Notes: generated by a model not told the origin, from the sequence alone. A stretch of 64,000 nt of DNA from Bacteroidales bacterium (GCA_016286055.1 JAEERW010000010.1:1-64000); one strand, 5' to 3'. Positions 37,002-45,740 are shown, numbered from the stretch's first letter. A program made the numbers and translations.

Positions 37002-38015
37002 ATGGAATTATTTGAAAAAAAATCTGTTGAAGAGATAAAAGATTTGCTCGATAAGGCAAAAAAAGTGGTTATAACAGCGCACCTCAACCCCGACGGCGAC
37101 GCTCTCGGATCGTCGCTCGCACTTTACAACTACCTCAAAGACAAGAAAGAATGTTGCGTAATACTGCCAAACAACATCCCCGACACCTTTAAATGGATGC
37201 CCGGATGCAACGAAATATTAATTTACAACCACGACGAAAACGCCGCCAAGGTTTCGGAAGCCGATATGATTTTTGCCCTCGACTACAACACGTCGTCGCG
37301 CGTGGACAAGATGCAAAAGGTGCTGGAAGATAGCCCCGCCGTAAAAGTGATGATCGACCACCATCCCAACCCGCAACGCGAAATTTTCAAATACATTTTT
37401 TCCGACCCCGAGGCCGCTGCCACTTGCGAATTGCTTTACCTATTTTTTGAAGCGTGCGGTTTTGAAGTCTCTAACGATTCTGCAATTTGCTTATTTACAG
37501 GACTTACCACCGATACAGGATGTTTTCAGTTTAACTGCACTGGTCAGCGCACATTTGAAGTGGCATCAAAACTTGCCGCAATGCCCATCGACCGAGCCGA
37601 AATTATCCACCACATCTACGATTCGTATTCCGAAGGTCGTATGCGCCTGCAAGGTTACGTCCTCAGCAAAAAAATGGTGGTTTTTGAAAAATACCACACA
37701 GCCTACATTATGCTCACAAAAGCCGAAGCCGACAAATTCGACTACCGTGTGGGCGACACCGAAGGCTTTGTAAATCTGCCACTTAGCATTGAGCACGTAA
37801 AATTTTCGGCATTCTTTATGGAAAGAGACGGCATTATACGCTGCTCGTTCCGCTCAAAAGGCGGTTTTAAGGTAAACACCATTGCCGAGCGTTATTTCAA
37901 CGGCGGCGGACACGACAACGCTGCTGGCGGAAAATCGTTTAAACCATTGGAAGAGGTGGTAAAACGTTTTGTTTCGCTGCTCCCAAAAATCACAAAAGAA
38001 ATTCAAGACAAATGA
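37002..38015 (+). CDS. DHH/DHHA1 phosphoesterase (NrnA-like)
   Basis: Predicted oligoribonuclease or PAP/cyclic-dinucleotide phosphatase. The metal-binding motifs of the DHH family are all there: NPDGDALGS (about residues 29-37), ALDYNTS, and DHHPNP, and the C-terminal DHHA1 domain carries GGGHDNAAGG. 337 residues, typical of NrnA. It could act on nanoRNA, pAp or pApA; sequence alone does not decide. It overlaps the next gene by four bases (ATGA), so the two are cotranslated. Confidence 0.88.
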   Translation: MELFEKKSVEEIKDLLDKAKKVVITAHLNPDGDALGSSLALYNYLKDKKECCVILPNNIPDTFKWMPGCNEILIYNHDENAAKVSEADMIFALDYNTSSRVDKMQKVLEDSPAVKVMIDHHPNPQREIFKYIFSDPEAAATCELLYLFFEACGFEVSNDSAICLFTGLTTDTGCFQFNCTGQRTFEVASKLAAMPIDRAEIIHHIYDSYSEGRMRLQGYVLSKKMVVFEKYHTAYIMLTKAEADKFDYRVGDTEGFVNLPLSIEHVKFSAFFMERDGIIRCSFRSKGGFKVNTIAERYFNGGGHDNAAGGKSFKPLEEVVKRFVSLLPKITKEIQDK

Positions 38016-38521
38016 AGCACACACCTTATATATTAGTAGCACTATTTTTGGCGGCTTGCTCGCAGACTCCCAACAACACAAAAAAACCGCAGGAGTACAG
38101 TATGTTTAACGAAAATCTCATCACAGCCAACAAATATCTCGTTAAACAGGATATGGAGCAAATTGAAAACTACATAAAACGCCGCAATTGGCAAATGGAC
38201 ACTGCCGACGGTGGTATCCGCTATATGATTACCAAGCACGGCGAAGGCCTTAGCGTAGAGCAAGATCCAAACGTAATCCTCTCCTACCGAATAGAACTTC
38301 TCGACGGCACTCTCTGCTACGACAGCCAAACCGACGGCAAGCAAAACCTCGTAGCAGGCAGCAGCGAAATGATTGTTGGATTGATTAAGGCATTTAAATT
38401 TCTTCGTCACGGCGACGAGGCTGTGCTGATACTGCCTCCTCACGCCGCCAAAGGTCTTGTAGGTGATTTAAACAAAATTCCACCCCATTCGGTGATAGTG
38501 TATTATTTGGGGATTGAGTAA
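38012..38521 (+). CDS. FKBP-type peptidyl-prolyl isomerase lipoprotein (GldI-like)
   Basis: Exported lipoprotein (lipobox LAAC, Cys about residue 16) with one FKBP domain (about 80-168: LSYRIELLDGTLCYDS, GLIKAFKFLRHGDEAVLILPPHAAKG). It resembles GldI, an isomerase linked to gliding and type IX secretion in Bacteroidetes, though it is also found in non-gliding members. Translationally coupled to the DHH phosphoesterase by a four-base overlap. Confidence 0.78.
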   Translation: MKHTPYILVALFLAACSQTPNNTKKPQEYSMFNENLITANKYLVKQDMEQIENYIKRRNWQMDTADGGIRYMITKHGEGLSVEQDPNVILSYRIELLDGTLCYDSQTDGKQNLVAGSSEMIVGLIKAFKFLRHGDEAVLILPPHAAKGLVGDLNKIPPHSVIVYYLGIE

Positions 38522-38546
38522 TGCATAATTCATAATGCATAATTGA

Positions 38547-38858
38547 TTATTTAACTTTTTTAGCCTGAGCCATAGGGTCTTGACGGCAATCCCAAAAGGC
38601 AACTATATAAATAGTATTATTACGAACATAATAAACCATTTTGTTGCGATTAGCCACAATTATACTTCGATAAGTTTCTGACCTATCAGAAAATAGAGGA
38701 TCGATAGTACCCATCTCAGGTTGTTGTGCAAGCAATTTAACTGTTCTTTTAATAGCCGCCATAAATTTCTTTTTCGCATTAGTGCCAAAATAAAAAATCA
38801 GATAGGCAACTATATCAGTAACATTCTGTCTTGCAGGTTTTTGCCAAATACATCTCAT
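38547..38858 (-). CDS. ParE/RelE-family toxin
   Basis: 103-residue protein with the ParE/RelE fold pattern: an N-terminal basic helix pair (KPARQNVTDIVAYL), then PEMGTIDP, RSIIVANRNKMVYYV and a final strand TIYIVAFWDCRQDP. The last segment is the classic C-terminus of plasmid-stabilisation toxins. It may poison gyrase (ParE) or ribosome-bound mRNA (RelE); which one cannot be read. It overlaps the upstream antitoxin gene by four bases. Confidence 0.82.
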   Translation of the reverse strand: MRCIWQKPARQNVTDIVAYLIFYFGTNAKKKFMAAIKRTVKLLAQQPEMGTIDPLFSDRSETYRSIIVANRNKMVYYVRNNTIYIVAFWDCRQDPMAQAKKVK

Positions 38859-39172
38859 ACCGCCTCACACATTTTCTGTTTTTTACGAGCCGGACGTTTT
38901 TTATCGATATATTTTGTCTTCAACTCATCATACTTTCTAAATTCCTCGTCAAGTTCTTTCATAAATTCTTCGTGAGGAATGCCTTTCCCCTCAGCAATCT
39001 CTTTTTCAGCCTCGTCAAGCATAGCATTAACTTCTTCCATCGTATAAGGACGAAAACGTGGGTCGTTATCATCAGAATGCCAACGAAGTTCTTCTCCAAG
39101 ATAACGCATTTCGTCAGGAGTCAGAGTTTCAAGAAGATAAGACAATAATCCATCAAGGGCTTCCTTTTTCAT
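38855..39172 (-). CDS. Putative antitoxin of the ParE-type module
   Basis: 105 residues, strongly charged. The N-terminal part (LLETLTPDEMRYLGEELRW) looks helical, the middle is acidic and the end is a basic tail (KKRPARKKQK). No standard ribbon-helix-helix motif is obvious, so the antitoxin family is uncertain. Position (first gene, ATGA overlap with the toxin) supports the antitoxin call. A TATATTTG element lies 28 bases upstream. Confidence 0.65.
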   Translation of the reverse strand: MKKEALDGLLSYLLETLTPDEMRYLGEELRWHSDDNDPRFRPYTMEEVNAMLDEAEKEIAEGKGIPHEEFMKELDEEFRKYDELKTKYIDKKRPARKKQKMCEAV

Positions 39173-39199
39173 GGTTCTATTATATTAAAGTTACTACCG

Positions 39200-39207
39200 C
39201 AAATATA
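39200..39207 (-). promoter_or_regulatory. TATATTTG -10 element of the toxin-antitoxin operon
   Basis: Minus-strand TATATTTG about 28 bases upstream of the antitoxin ATG. Confidence 0.55.
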
Positions 39208-39228
39208 CATTTTTTATAATTAAACACA

Positions 39229-39258
39229 AAAAAAAACGGAATTGTTCCGTCAATTCCG
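39229..39258 (-). terminator. Terminator downstream of parE
   Basis: CGGAATTG and CAATTCCG pair around TTCCGT; on the minus strand nine T follow. It lies about 200 bases past the parE stop and just before the toxin-antitoxin promoter. Confidence 0.72.
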
Positions 39259-39378
39259 CTTTTTACTTCAAAAACTTAAATCAATAAAATGTTTAACCAA
39301 AAATCTGCGCAATCACTGCGGAGAATGTACAATTATAAACGGTGACCGTGAACAGATGTTTTGGCTAAAATCTTAAAA

Positions 39379-39437
39379 TTTGTTAAGTTAACATTCTTAT
39401 AATGTGAAAGGTAGAATAATTACACTAACTTAACAAA
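39379..39437. repeat. 12-bp inverted repeat after parE
   Basis: TTTGTTAAGTTA (39379-39390) and TAACTTAACAAA (39426-39437) are perfect complements around a 35-base loop. It sits in the 290-base gap between parE and the toxin-antitoxin pair. A shorter ACGGT-G-ACCGT palindrome lies near 39339. No coding potential is seen in the gap. Confidence 0.6.
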
Positions 39438-39463
39438 CCAACCGTTTTTGAGGTCAAAAAATA

Positions 39464-41359
39464 CTATTCTTCGTTGTCGGCAATGCGTGTTTCGGGCAGT
39501 TCTTCCTCCTCAATGCGGTCTTCTTCGATAACAAGGTTGTCGATAATGAAGTTTTGACGCTCAGGAGTATTCTTGCCCATATAGAAGTTCATAAGTTCCT
39601 GAATTTGATCTTCTTTTTTAATCAAAACCGGTTCGATACGCATTTCAGGACCGATAAAGTGCTTAAACTCGTCGGGCGAAATCTCTCCAAGACCTTTGAA
39701 TCGGGTCATCTCAGGATTTTTGCCGCACGCCGCAATTGCAGCAAGTTTCTCCTCGTCGCTGTAACAATAGAAAGTTTTCTGCTTGTTGCGAACGCGGAAA
39801 AGAGGTGTCTGCAATATATAAAGGTGCTTGTTTTTGATAACCTCGGGGAAGAAATTCAAGAAAAACGTAATCATCAGCAAACGGATGTGCATACCGTCCA
39901 CATCGGCATCGGTGGCAATTACCACACGGTTGTAACGGATGTTTTCGATACCCTCCTCAATGTTGAGAGCCGCCTGCAAAAGGTTGAACTCCTCGTTTTC
40001 GTAAACCACTTTTTTGGTGAGTCCAAAACAGTTGAGCGGCTTACCACGAAGCGAGAACACAGCCTGAGTGTTAACGTCGCGGCTCTTAGTTATGCTTCCG
40101 CTCGCCGAATCACCCTCGGTGATAAATATGGTAGATTCTGATTTGCGTTTGTCGCTACTATTGAAATGCACATTGCAGTCGCGCAGTTTACGGTTGTGAA
40201 GGTTCACCTTTTTGGCACGTTCGCGGGCAATTTTTTGAATACCCGAAATAGCCTTGCGGTCGCGCTCGTTGTCCTGAATTTTTTTGAGGAGAATCTGCGC
40301 CGTTTCGGGATTCTTGTGCAGATAGTTGTCGAGTTCGCGGGTAACGAAATTCATCATAAAGTTTCGGATGCTCTCGCCGTTGGGACTCATATTTTTGCTG
40401 CCGAGTTTGGTCTTGGTCTGACTTTCAAACACAGGTTCCTCAACCTTGATGCTCACGGCCGCCGCTATCGACGCCTTAATATCGTTAACGTCAAATTCTT
40501 TTTTATAAAAGTCGCGCACAGTTTTAATCAACGCCTCGCGGAATGCCATCAAGTGCGTGCCGCCTTGCGTTGTGTGCTGACCGTTAACAAACGAATAATA
40601 CTCCTCAGAGAACTTATTATTGTGGGTCATTGCAATCTCAACGTCCTGACCTACAAGGTGTATGATAGGATAAATACCCTCGGTGCTCATATTTTCGTTC
40701 AAAAGGTCCAACAGACCGTTTTTGCTCTGATATTGCTCGCCATTGTAAATAATAGTTAACCCACGGTTGAGGTAGGTGTAATTTTTGAGCATCGGCACAA
40801 TATAGTCGTCCAAAAAGTTGTAGTTTACAAACAACTCTTTATCAGGAATAAACGAAGTTTCAGTGCCGTTTTTTTCGTTAGATGCGCAAATGGGGTCGTC
40901 CTCTAAGCAAACGCCCTTAGAGAAAACCACACGCTTGCACTGACCGTCGCGAAACGAACGAATCATAAAGTTGGTAGACAATGCGTTAACAGCCTTGATA
41001 CCCACGCCGTTGAGACCCACAGATTTTTTAAACACGCTGCTGTCGTATTTTGCGCCGGTGTTCATCTGCGAAGCCACGTCAACCACCTTGCCAAGCGGAA
41101 TACCACGACCATAGTCGCGAACCACCACGCGCGAATCTTGAATCGAAACCTCAATTTTTTTGCCATAGCCCATCATAAACTCGTCGATAGAGTTGTCGAT
41201 GGTCTCTTTTAGAAGCACGTAGATACCGTCATCGGCAGATTGACCGTCGCCAAGTTTACCGATATACATACCCGGACGGCGGCGTATATGTTCGTTCCAC
41301 TCTAAGTGAACAATCTTATCATCAGTGTATTCCTGCGTTTGTTGCAAAAGATCTTCCAT
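39464..41359 (-). CDS. parE: DNA topoisomerase IV subunit B (ParE-type)
   Basis: ATPase subunit of a type IIA topoisomerase, 631 residues. GHKL ATPase: [10 protein letters not shown] near 52-61, DYGRGIP and [13 protein letters not shown]. The TOPRIM region has [11 protein letters not shown] and [12 protein letters not shown]. Its length and sequence favour the second GyrB-like protein of Bacteroidetes (topoisomerase IV) over GyrB. The usual partner parC is not adjacent in this window. Own TAAATTTG element 42 bases upstream. Confidence 0.88.
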   Translation of the reverse strand: MEDLLQQTQEYTDDKIVHLEWNEHIRRRPGMYIGKLGDGQSADDGIYVLLKETIDNSIDEFMMGYGKKIEVSIQDSRVVVRDYGRGIPLGKVVDVASQMNTGAKYDSSVFKKSVGLNGVGIKAVNALSTNFMIRSFRDGQCKRVVFSKGVCLEDDPICASNEKNGTETSFIPDKELFVNYNFLDDYIVPMLKNYTYLNRGLTIIYNGEQYQSKNGLLDLLNENMSTEGIYPIIHLVGQDVEIAMTHNNKFSEEYYSFVNGQHTTQGGTHLMAFREALIKTVRDFYKKEFDVNDIKASIAAAVSIKVEEPVFESQTKTKLGSKNMSPNGESIRNFMMNFVTRELDNYLHKNPETAQILLKKIQDNERDRKAISGIQKIARERAKKVNLHNRKLRDCNVHFNSSDKRKSESTIFITEGDSASGSITKSRDVNTQAVFSLRGKPLNCFGLTKKVVYENEEFNLLQAALNIEEGIENIRYNRVVIATDADVDGMHIRLLMITFFLNFFPEVIKNKHLYILQTPLFRVRNKQKTFYCYSDEEKLAAIAACGKNPEMTRFKGLGEISPDEFKHFIGPEMRIEPVLIKKEDQIQELMNFYMGKNTPERQNFIIDNLVIEEDRIEEEELPETRIADNEE

Positions 41360-41400
41360 TGTAACGTTAAGATTTTAAGTAAAATTTATCCTTTCAGCGG

Positions 41401-41408
41401 CAAATTTA
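41401..41408 (-). promoter_or_regulatory. TAAATTTG -10 element for parE
   Basis: Minus-strand TAAATTTG about 42 bases upstream of the ATG at 41359. Confidence 0.5.
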
Positions 41409-41473
41409 TAAAGATTTTTTTGAAAACAAGATTAAAATGACAATTTTATGTAGCAAAAATTTTTCAACAGCCT

Positions 41474-42397
41474 TCAACTATCAGGATTACAATATTTTCC
41501 GTCGATTTTTTCAGGCTCAAAATGAATAGAAATATGAGTAGATTCGCCAAATTCTTTTTTCAATTCCTGCTCAATGTTTGACGCGTGGCAATGCGCGAGA
41601 TAAAGCGAAATATTAGCCGGCATACGAAAATGCATCTCAATGGCAATACGGCTACCAATTTTGCGAGTTCTAAGTCCGTGAACATCACTTACTTCGGGTT
41701 CTGATTCGGCAATCTCCACAATACGGTTTTCCACATCGGGCGGAAGGCTTTTTTCCAAAAGTTCGCCCGTGGCCTGCGCTATCAAGTCGAAAGCGGTTTT
41801 GATGATAAAGAAACTTACAAAAACGGCTGCCACTGGGTCGAGCACAGCCCATTTTTCGCCCAAACCAAACGCAGCACCCACGCCAACTGCGGTGGCAATC
41901 GACGAAAAAGCGTCGGTACGGTGATGCCAAGCATTAGCCACAACTGCCTGAGATTCAACCTCTCTGCCCACCTTTACGGTAAACCTATAAGCCCACTCTT
42001 TGAGAGCGATACTCAGCAAAGCCACCACCAAAGCCACCGCGCCGGGCACAGGCAGCACCTCGCCAATAAACGCGTTGTAAATGCTCACCGCGCCGTTGTA
42101 GAGAATCATCACGCCCACAAAAAACAGCAAAATACCGATAGAGGCGGTGGCGAGAGTCTCATATTTTCCGTGACCATAATCGTGATCCTCGTCCTGCGGT
42201 TTTGAACTCAGTTTTACAAAAGCCATCACCACAAAATCGGTGAGAAAATCCGACAGCGAATGTACTGCATCGGCAATCATCGCCGCCGATCCGCCCAAAA
42301 TACCCGCCACAAACTTAGCCACCAGCAGCACACAGTTAACAGCACTGCCTTTGAGGGTTACACGATAAATCTTTTTTTCACGAAGAGAAGTGTCCAT
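41474..42397 (-). CDS. Cation diffusion facilitator (FieF/ZitB-like)
   Basis: Inner-membrane divalent metal/proton antiporter. Six predicted helices; metal sites DAVHSLSD in helix 2 and HHRTDAFSS in helix 5 (HxxxD). A cytoplasmic C-terminal domain (about 215-300) contains VSDVHGLRTRKIG and ends with a His-containing strand ISIHFEP. Zn, Fe or Mn are all possible. Stands alone, with no clear promoter of the TAnnTTTG type in front; coding repeats of the neighbouring gene lie just upstream. Confidence 0.9.
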   Translation of the reverse strand: MDTSLREKKIYRVTLKGSAVNCVLLVAKFVAGILGGSAAMIADAVHSLSDFLTDFVVMAFVKLSSKPQDEDHDYGHGKYETLATASIGILLFFVGVMILYNGAVSIYNAFIGEVLPVPGAVALVVALLSIALKEWAYRFTVKVGREVESQAVVANAWHHRTDAFSSIATAVGVGAAFGLGEKWAVLDPVAAVFVSFFIIKTAFDLIAQATGELLEKSLPPDVENRIVEIAESEPEVSDVHGLRTRKIGSRIAIEMHFRMPANISLYLAHCHASNIEQELKKEFGESTHISIHFEPEKIDGKYCNPDS

Positions 42398-42437
42398 AAT
42401 AGATGATAGAAAAATGTTCAGTAATAAGATGGTTAAA

Positions 42438-42491
42438 ATTTACAGGTTCATTTACAGGATCATTTATGGTATCATTTACAGGTTCATTTTG
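42438..42491. repeat. 12-bp tandem repeats spanning the stop codon of the AlbA-type gene
   Basis: Four to five units of the form CATTTACAGGTT / CATTTATGGTAT run across and beyond the TGA at 42484-42486. In another frame on the minus strand they spell NEPVNDTINDPVNEPVN, the same tetrapeptide series that is encoded inside the gene 180 bases upstream. Confidence 0.7.
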
Positions 42492-43839
42492 GTAAAAGAA
42501 TCTTCCAATAACCATTTTTATTTGCGCCGACACGTGCAATAAAACCCAAATTTGATAAAATACGCAAATCACGCTTTATAGTTGGTTTTGAGACATTTAA
42601 TTTCTCGATTAATTCCAAAGTTGTGATTTGTGGATTGGTAGAAATGTATTTTAAAATTTGTTTCTGTCTATCATTTACAGGGTCAATTATGGTATCATTT
42701 ATGGTATCATTTGTGGTATCATTTATGGTATCATTAGGTCTATAAATAATAGTATTTAAGCCGCCACAGGTGAACTCAAAAACAGGACGCCGCATTTTAG
42801 CGTCATCAAACGCATTGCACACCTTCTCGATGCCGCGACCCCAAGTTTCGATAAATCCGGCACGGTAAAAAGCAGCCGAAATAAGTTTGTTCCTCGGTTT
42901 CGACTTATGGGGTTTAAGAAGATCGTCGGGTATCATTCCATCTGGCAAAAAACCGTCGTCCCAAAGTTCAATACGGTCATTGTAAACTTTCATCTGAATC
43001 GCCACGCCCATATAATCCTTGTGACAAATAGCGTTGTTGATAAGTTCGCGGAGCGCATCTTCGGGTATCTCCAATCGCTCAACACGTTGGAGACCCTCAT
43101 AATGTATATTGGAAATCAAATACTTAGACCGTAAAAGTTCTATCACTCTCTCGGTCATTTGAATAATATTACCTTCCACAATATCCTGAAACATCAAGTC
43201 GCTTTCCGAGACACCAAACCTTCCAATTTTAAACTCGGAGCCAGGGAAATAACGCTGAGGATTATCGGCAAAAAGCAAGATAGCGGCATTACGGATTTTT
43301 CCGTCGTCGGTAATGAGGTTGAGGTTTTCAAGAACGGTTTCGGTAGAATCGGCAAGCGCACTTGCAGGCATACGGGAGGCTCTAACGGCGTGATTCAAAA
43401 AGTAATCCACAGCAGTGCGGCTAATGCGTTTGAGTGTGGCGGTTTCGTGCGGCATATCGTCCCACGACCTACCCAACTTTTTGAGCAAAAACTGTTGCAA
43501 GGCAATGCCTTTAAGTTCCTGTTTGGTGGAACCGCTGCGGTAATGGTAGATGCCGTTGAGCGAAATCGGGATGTTGCTCGGTTGAACCTTGATTTCGAGA
43601 TAATGCTTTTTATCCTTAGTCAAAATGTTGACATCGGCCACAATGCCAAGGTGGGTGGCTATCTTGTTTGGAATATCCTCAGAAAGACGATGGATATTCT
43701 CCAAGCCCTTGACATTGCCACTGTCGTCAACACCTATATATATAGTGCCGCCCTGAGCATTGGCAAAACCGCAAATCCATTTGAGATACTCATCGCGCCA
43801 CAACTGTTTGAACTCTATATTTTGAGATTCGGTATCCAT
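42484..43839 (-). CDS. AlbA_2 (Schlafen-like) / HATPase_c_4 / winged-helix regulator
   Basis: 451 residues. An N-terminal AlbA_2 domain (about 1-120) is shown by ESQNIEFKQ and FANAQGGTIYIGVDDSG. A middle ATPase-like domain contains ALRELINNAICHKDY (N-box) and WGRGIEKV (G-box). A low-complexity run of Asn-Asp-Thr-Ile tetrapeptides (about 372-392) leads to a winged helix (about 393-451: TTLELIEKLNVSKPTIKRDL). Family members are widespread putative transcription regulators or defence-like ATP-binding proteins; their function is not settled. The tetrapeptide run is encoded by 12-bp repeats, and a second, out-of-frame copy lies at the stop codon, hinting at a once longer C-terminus. Confidence 0.82.
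   Translation of the reverse strand: MDTESQNIEFKQLWRDEYLKWICGFANAQGGTIYIGVDDSGNVKGLENIHRLSEDIPNKIATHLGIVADVNILTKDKKHYLEIKVQPSNIPISLNGIYHYRSGSTKQELKGIALQQFLLKKLGRSWDDMPHETATLKRISRTAVDYFLNHAVRASRMPASALADSTETVLENLNLITDDGKIRNAAILLFADNPQRYFPGSEFKIGRFGVSESDLMFQDIVEGNIIQMTERVIELLRSKYLISNIHYEGLQRVERLEIPEDALRELINNAICHKDYMGVAIQMKVYNDRIELWDDGFLPDGMIPDDLLKPHKSKPRNKLISAAFYRAGFIETWGRGIEKVCNAFDDAKMRRPVFEFTCGGLNTIIYRPNDTINDTTNDTINDTIIDPVNDRQKQILKYISTNPQITTLELIEKLNVSKPTIKRDLRILSNLGFIARVGANKNGYWKILLPK
42670..42735. repeat. In-frame 12-bp coding repeats (Asn-Asp-Thr-Ile)
   Basis: At least five units close to TATCATTTATGG, each four codons long on the minus strand, so gain or loss keeps the frame. Copy number could vary by slippage. 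Confidence 0.72.
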
Positions 43840-43903
43840 AGTATGACTATATTGTGGGGCAAAATTAAGGAAAAAGAATAGACATTATACCAATTTTCGG
43901 CTA

Positions 43904-43984
43904 ATTTACTTTCAAAAAGTAAATCTGCAAAACATTTTATCACTTTTTTTCTGCAAATTTGTTTTTCAAAAGTAAATTTGCAAA
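43904..43984. promoter_or_regulatory. Operator-like palindrome and direct repeat upstream of the PrrC/RloC-like gene
   Basis: ATTTACTTT and AAAGTAAAT (43904-43924) form a perfect 9-bp palindrome around CAA. A sequence TTTCAAAA(A)GTAAATYTGCAAA occurs at 43910-43931 and again at 43964-43984. The second copy contains TAAATTTG, itself a promoter-like box. The stretch lies between the divergent AlbA-type and PrrC/RloC-like genes. Confidence 0.55.
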
Positions 43985-44082
43985 GAATGTAAAGTATACA
44001 AGTAGTTTTTTGGGGGAGAGAAAACACGAAAAAAGAAAGTAAAATAAACGCTTAATTTGATACACTTTTCAAAAAAATCATT

Positions 44083-44090
44083 ATATTTGC
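44083..44090 (+). promoter_or_regulatory. TATATTTG -10 element for the PrrC/RloC-like gene
   Basis: TATATTTG 13 bases before the ATG at 44104, leaving a leader of only a few bases. Confidence 0.55.
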
Positions 44091-44103
44091 AAAAAAACAA
44101 ATT

Positions 44104-45573
44104 ATGATTACAAAAATTGAATATATAAAAAATTGTGGAAAATTTGTGGACTTCCAAAATGGAAGAGACACAGATTGGGATGGCATGTTTAAAAAAGTTA
44201 ATACCATATACGCATGCAACGGATTAGGCAAAACAACTATTGCTCAAATATTTACATCATTAAGAGGTAATTATTCTCGTTTAAAACACAAAAAAAATGT
44301 ATGTTCCACAGAAGATATTAGCGTATCATTAAAGATTGATAATAAAAACCTCTATTATGACAAATTTTGGCGCGATAATAATACAGGGAAATATATACCA
44401 ATATCTACAATTGATGTTTTCGATCATTATTTTACAGATAATTTTTTGAATATAAATATTAATAATTATTTATATGAATCTGTATTTCTAGATACTGAAC
44501 ATTTATGGACACACTATAAAGAGTTAGAATCAAATAGAGATACAATAAAAAAACAAATTGATAATAAAAAAAGGCAATTGAACTCACTATTTTACATTGA
44601 AAATGAGACCCAAACTATTACTTTTAATAAAAGTACATTCAATAATGAGTTAAAAGAACTTAATCGCAAAATCGAAGTAATTGACATTGAATTAAAAAAA
44701 GAATACGAGAAAGTCAATTCTGAAATTAATAAATCATTATTGTGTATACAATATATTGATGCTATTAATAAATATTTAAACCAGTTCGGTACTGATTTTA
44801 AAATATGTCAACTATTCATATCAAATAGTAAAAATAAAACAATTAGTTTTTCCGCCACAATAAATGAACATATTTTAGATGAGAACACTATTAATCATGC
44901 CCCAAGCGAAGGAGATAAAACTGCTTTATCTTTGGCTTTTTTTTTAGCATATCTCGATATTTTACCTGAAAACGAAGTCGAAAAAAGGATTATTGTATTT
45001 GATGATCCTTTTGCAAGTTTTGATGATAATAGAAAAGAGGCAACACTTACTTCTCTTCAAAGGTTAACAAAAAAATGCAACCAATTATTTCTTTTAAGCC
45101 ATGATTTATCTTTCATAAAAAAGTTTTCAGATAAATTAAAAAATAATTTGCTCAATTTAAAAATATTTAATGACAAAAAAAACAAAACAAGTTCTTTAAA
45201 AATACAAAACATATCAGAAGATTCCATTTCAGGTATTGTAAAAGATTTTATGAATTTAAAACAATATTCAGACGGGACAAATGATGTTGATCCAAAATGC
45301 GTAGGTATGTCTATAAGAAGTCTAATAGAAGGTTTTTTACGAATAAAGTACTATGATGTTGTAAACTCTCTTCAAGGAATAGTAATGGCAGGACATATTA
45401 TAAGAGGAATTGAAGAACAACATCGTCTTGATAATGCTATTATTCAAGAGTTACGTGCTCTGGTAGATTATTCAAACGGGTTCCATCATCCAGATATTGA
45501 CGGAGAAAGAATAAATGAAACCGAATTAAGTCAATATGTTACTCGCACGCTTGCTGTCTTGAATAAATTTTAA
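44104..45573 (+). CDS. AAA ATPase related to PrrC/RloC (putative anticodon-nuclease-like)
   Basis: 489 residues. The ATPase is of the AAA_13/ABC type: a variant P-loop ACNGLGKTT (37-45), a short coiled coil (about 135-205), an ABC-like signature SEGDKTALSLAFF (268-280), Walker B IIVFDDPFASFDD (296-308) and the switch His in LSHD (332-334). The C-terminal third has R405-x3-E409 followed by H440, very close to the R-x3-E ... H spacing of the PrrC anticodon nuclease (known triad). An alternative is a HEPN-like end (NGFHH, 458-462). RloC's long zinc-hook coiled coil is missing, so length matches PrrC better. The gene is visibly AT-richer (many AAT, ATA, TTA codons) than its neighbours, suggesting transfer. 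No restriction-modification genes flank it. Confidence 0.65.
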   Translation: MITKIEYIKNCGKFVDFQNGRDTDWDGMFKKVNTIYACNGLGKTTIAQIFTSLRGNYSRLKHKKNVCSTEDISVSLKIDNKNLYYDKFWRDNNTGKYIPISTIDVFDHYFTDNFLNININNYLYESVFLDTEHLWTHYKELESNRDTIKKQIDNKKRQLNSLFYIENETQTITFNKSTFNNELKELNRKIEVIDIELKKEYEKVNSEINKSLLCIQYIDAINKYLNQFGTDFKICQLFISNSKNKTISFSATINEHILDENTINHAPSEGDKTALSLAFFLAYLDILPENEVEKRIIVFDDPFASFDDNRKEATLTSLQRLTKKCNQLFLLSHDLSFIKKFSDKLKNNLLNLKIFNDKKNKTSSLKIQNISEDSISGIVKDFMNLKQYSDGTNDVDPKCVGMSIRSLIEGFLRIKYYDVVNSLQGIVMAGHIIRGIEEQHRLDNAIIQELRALVDYSNGFHHPDIDGERINETELSQYVTRTLAVLNKF

Positions 45574-45580
45574 ATATTTT

Positions 45581-45610
45581 TTGATATTTCAATTTTTATT
45601 CATATTTTTG
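45581..45610 (+). promoter_or_regulatory. Promoter of a putative small RNA
   Basis: TTG at 45581-45583 and TATTTTTG at 45603-45610 with a 19-base spacer, the textbook Bacteroidetes arrangement, in a region without a following plus-strand gene start for over 200 bases. Confidence 0.55.
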
Positions 45611-45616
45611 CAATTG

Positions 45617-45740
45617 ATCACAATTGAAACTGATAATAATAATTGAATGATATTATTCATTCAATACGAATTGCAGCGGGTGTAGGTCAGCACGCATACT
45701 TTATGTATGAAGATAAGGTTCGAATCCTTTGCTGCTTTTT
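45617..45740 (+). ncRNA. Putative small RNA with hairpin and tRNA-like fold
   Basis: Downstream of the promoter comes a perfect 9-bp hairpin (ATTGAATGA/TCATTCAAT, 45642-45665). Then follows a 63-base tRNA-like block (45673-45735): closing stem GCAGC/GCTGC, a D-arm-like GTG..CAC with TAGGTCAG, an arm CATAC/GTATG, and a textbook T-arm AGG-TTCGAAT-CCT. A T-run follows at once. It is about ten bases short of a true tRNA and the acceptor stem is poor, so it is either a degenerate tRNA or a tRNA mimic. If the middle arm is read with a 7-base loop its centre would be UUA. No family is recognised. Confidence 0.45.

Noticed and set aside
38520-38545. Repeated GCATAATT words before the toxin stop
   Set aside because: Two short AT-rich words; too little to call a repeat element.
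40166-40759. Open plus-strand frame of 197 codons opposite parE
   Set aside because: Antisense to conserved topoisomerase sequence, no promoter or family likeness.
43159-43881. Open plus-strand frame of 240 codons opposite the AlbA-type gene
   Set aside because: Antisense shadow without signals for expression.
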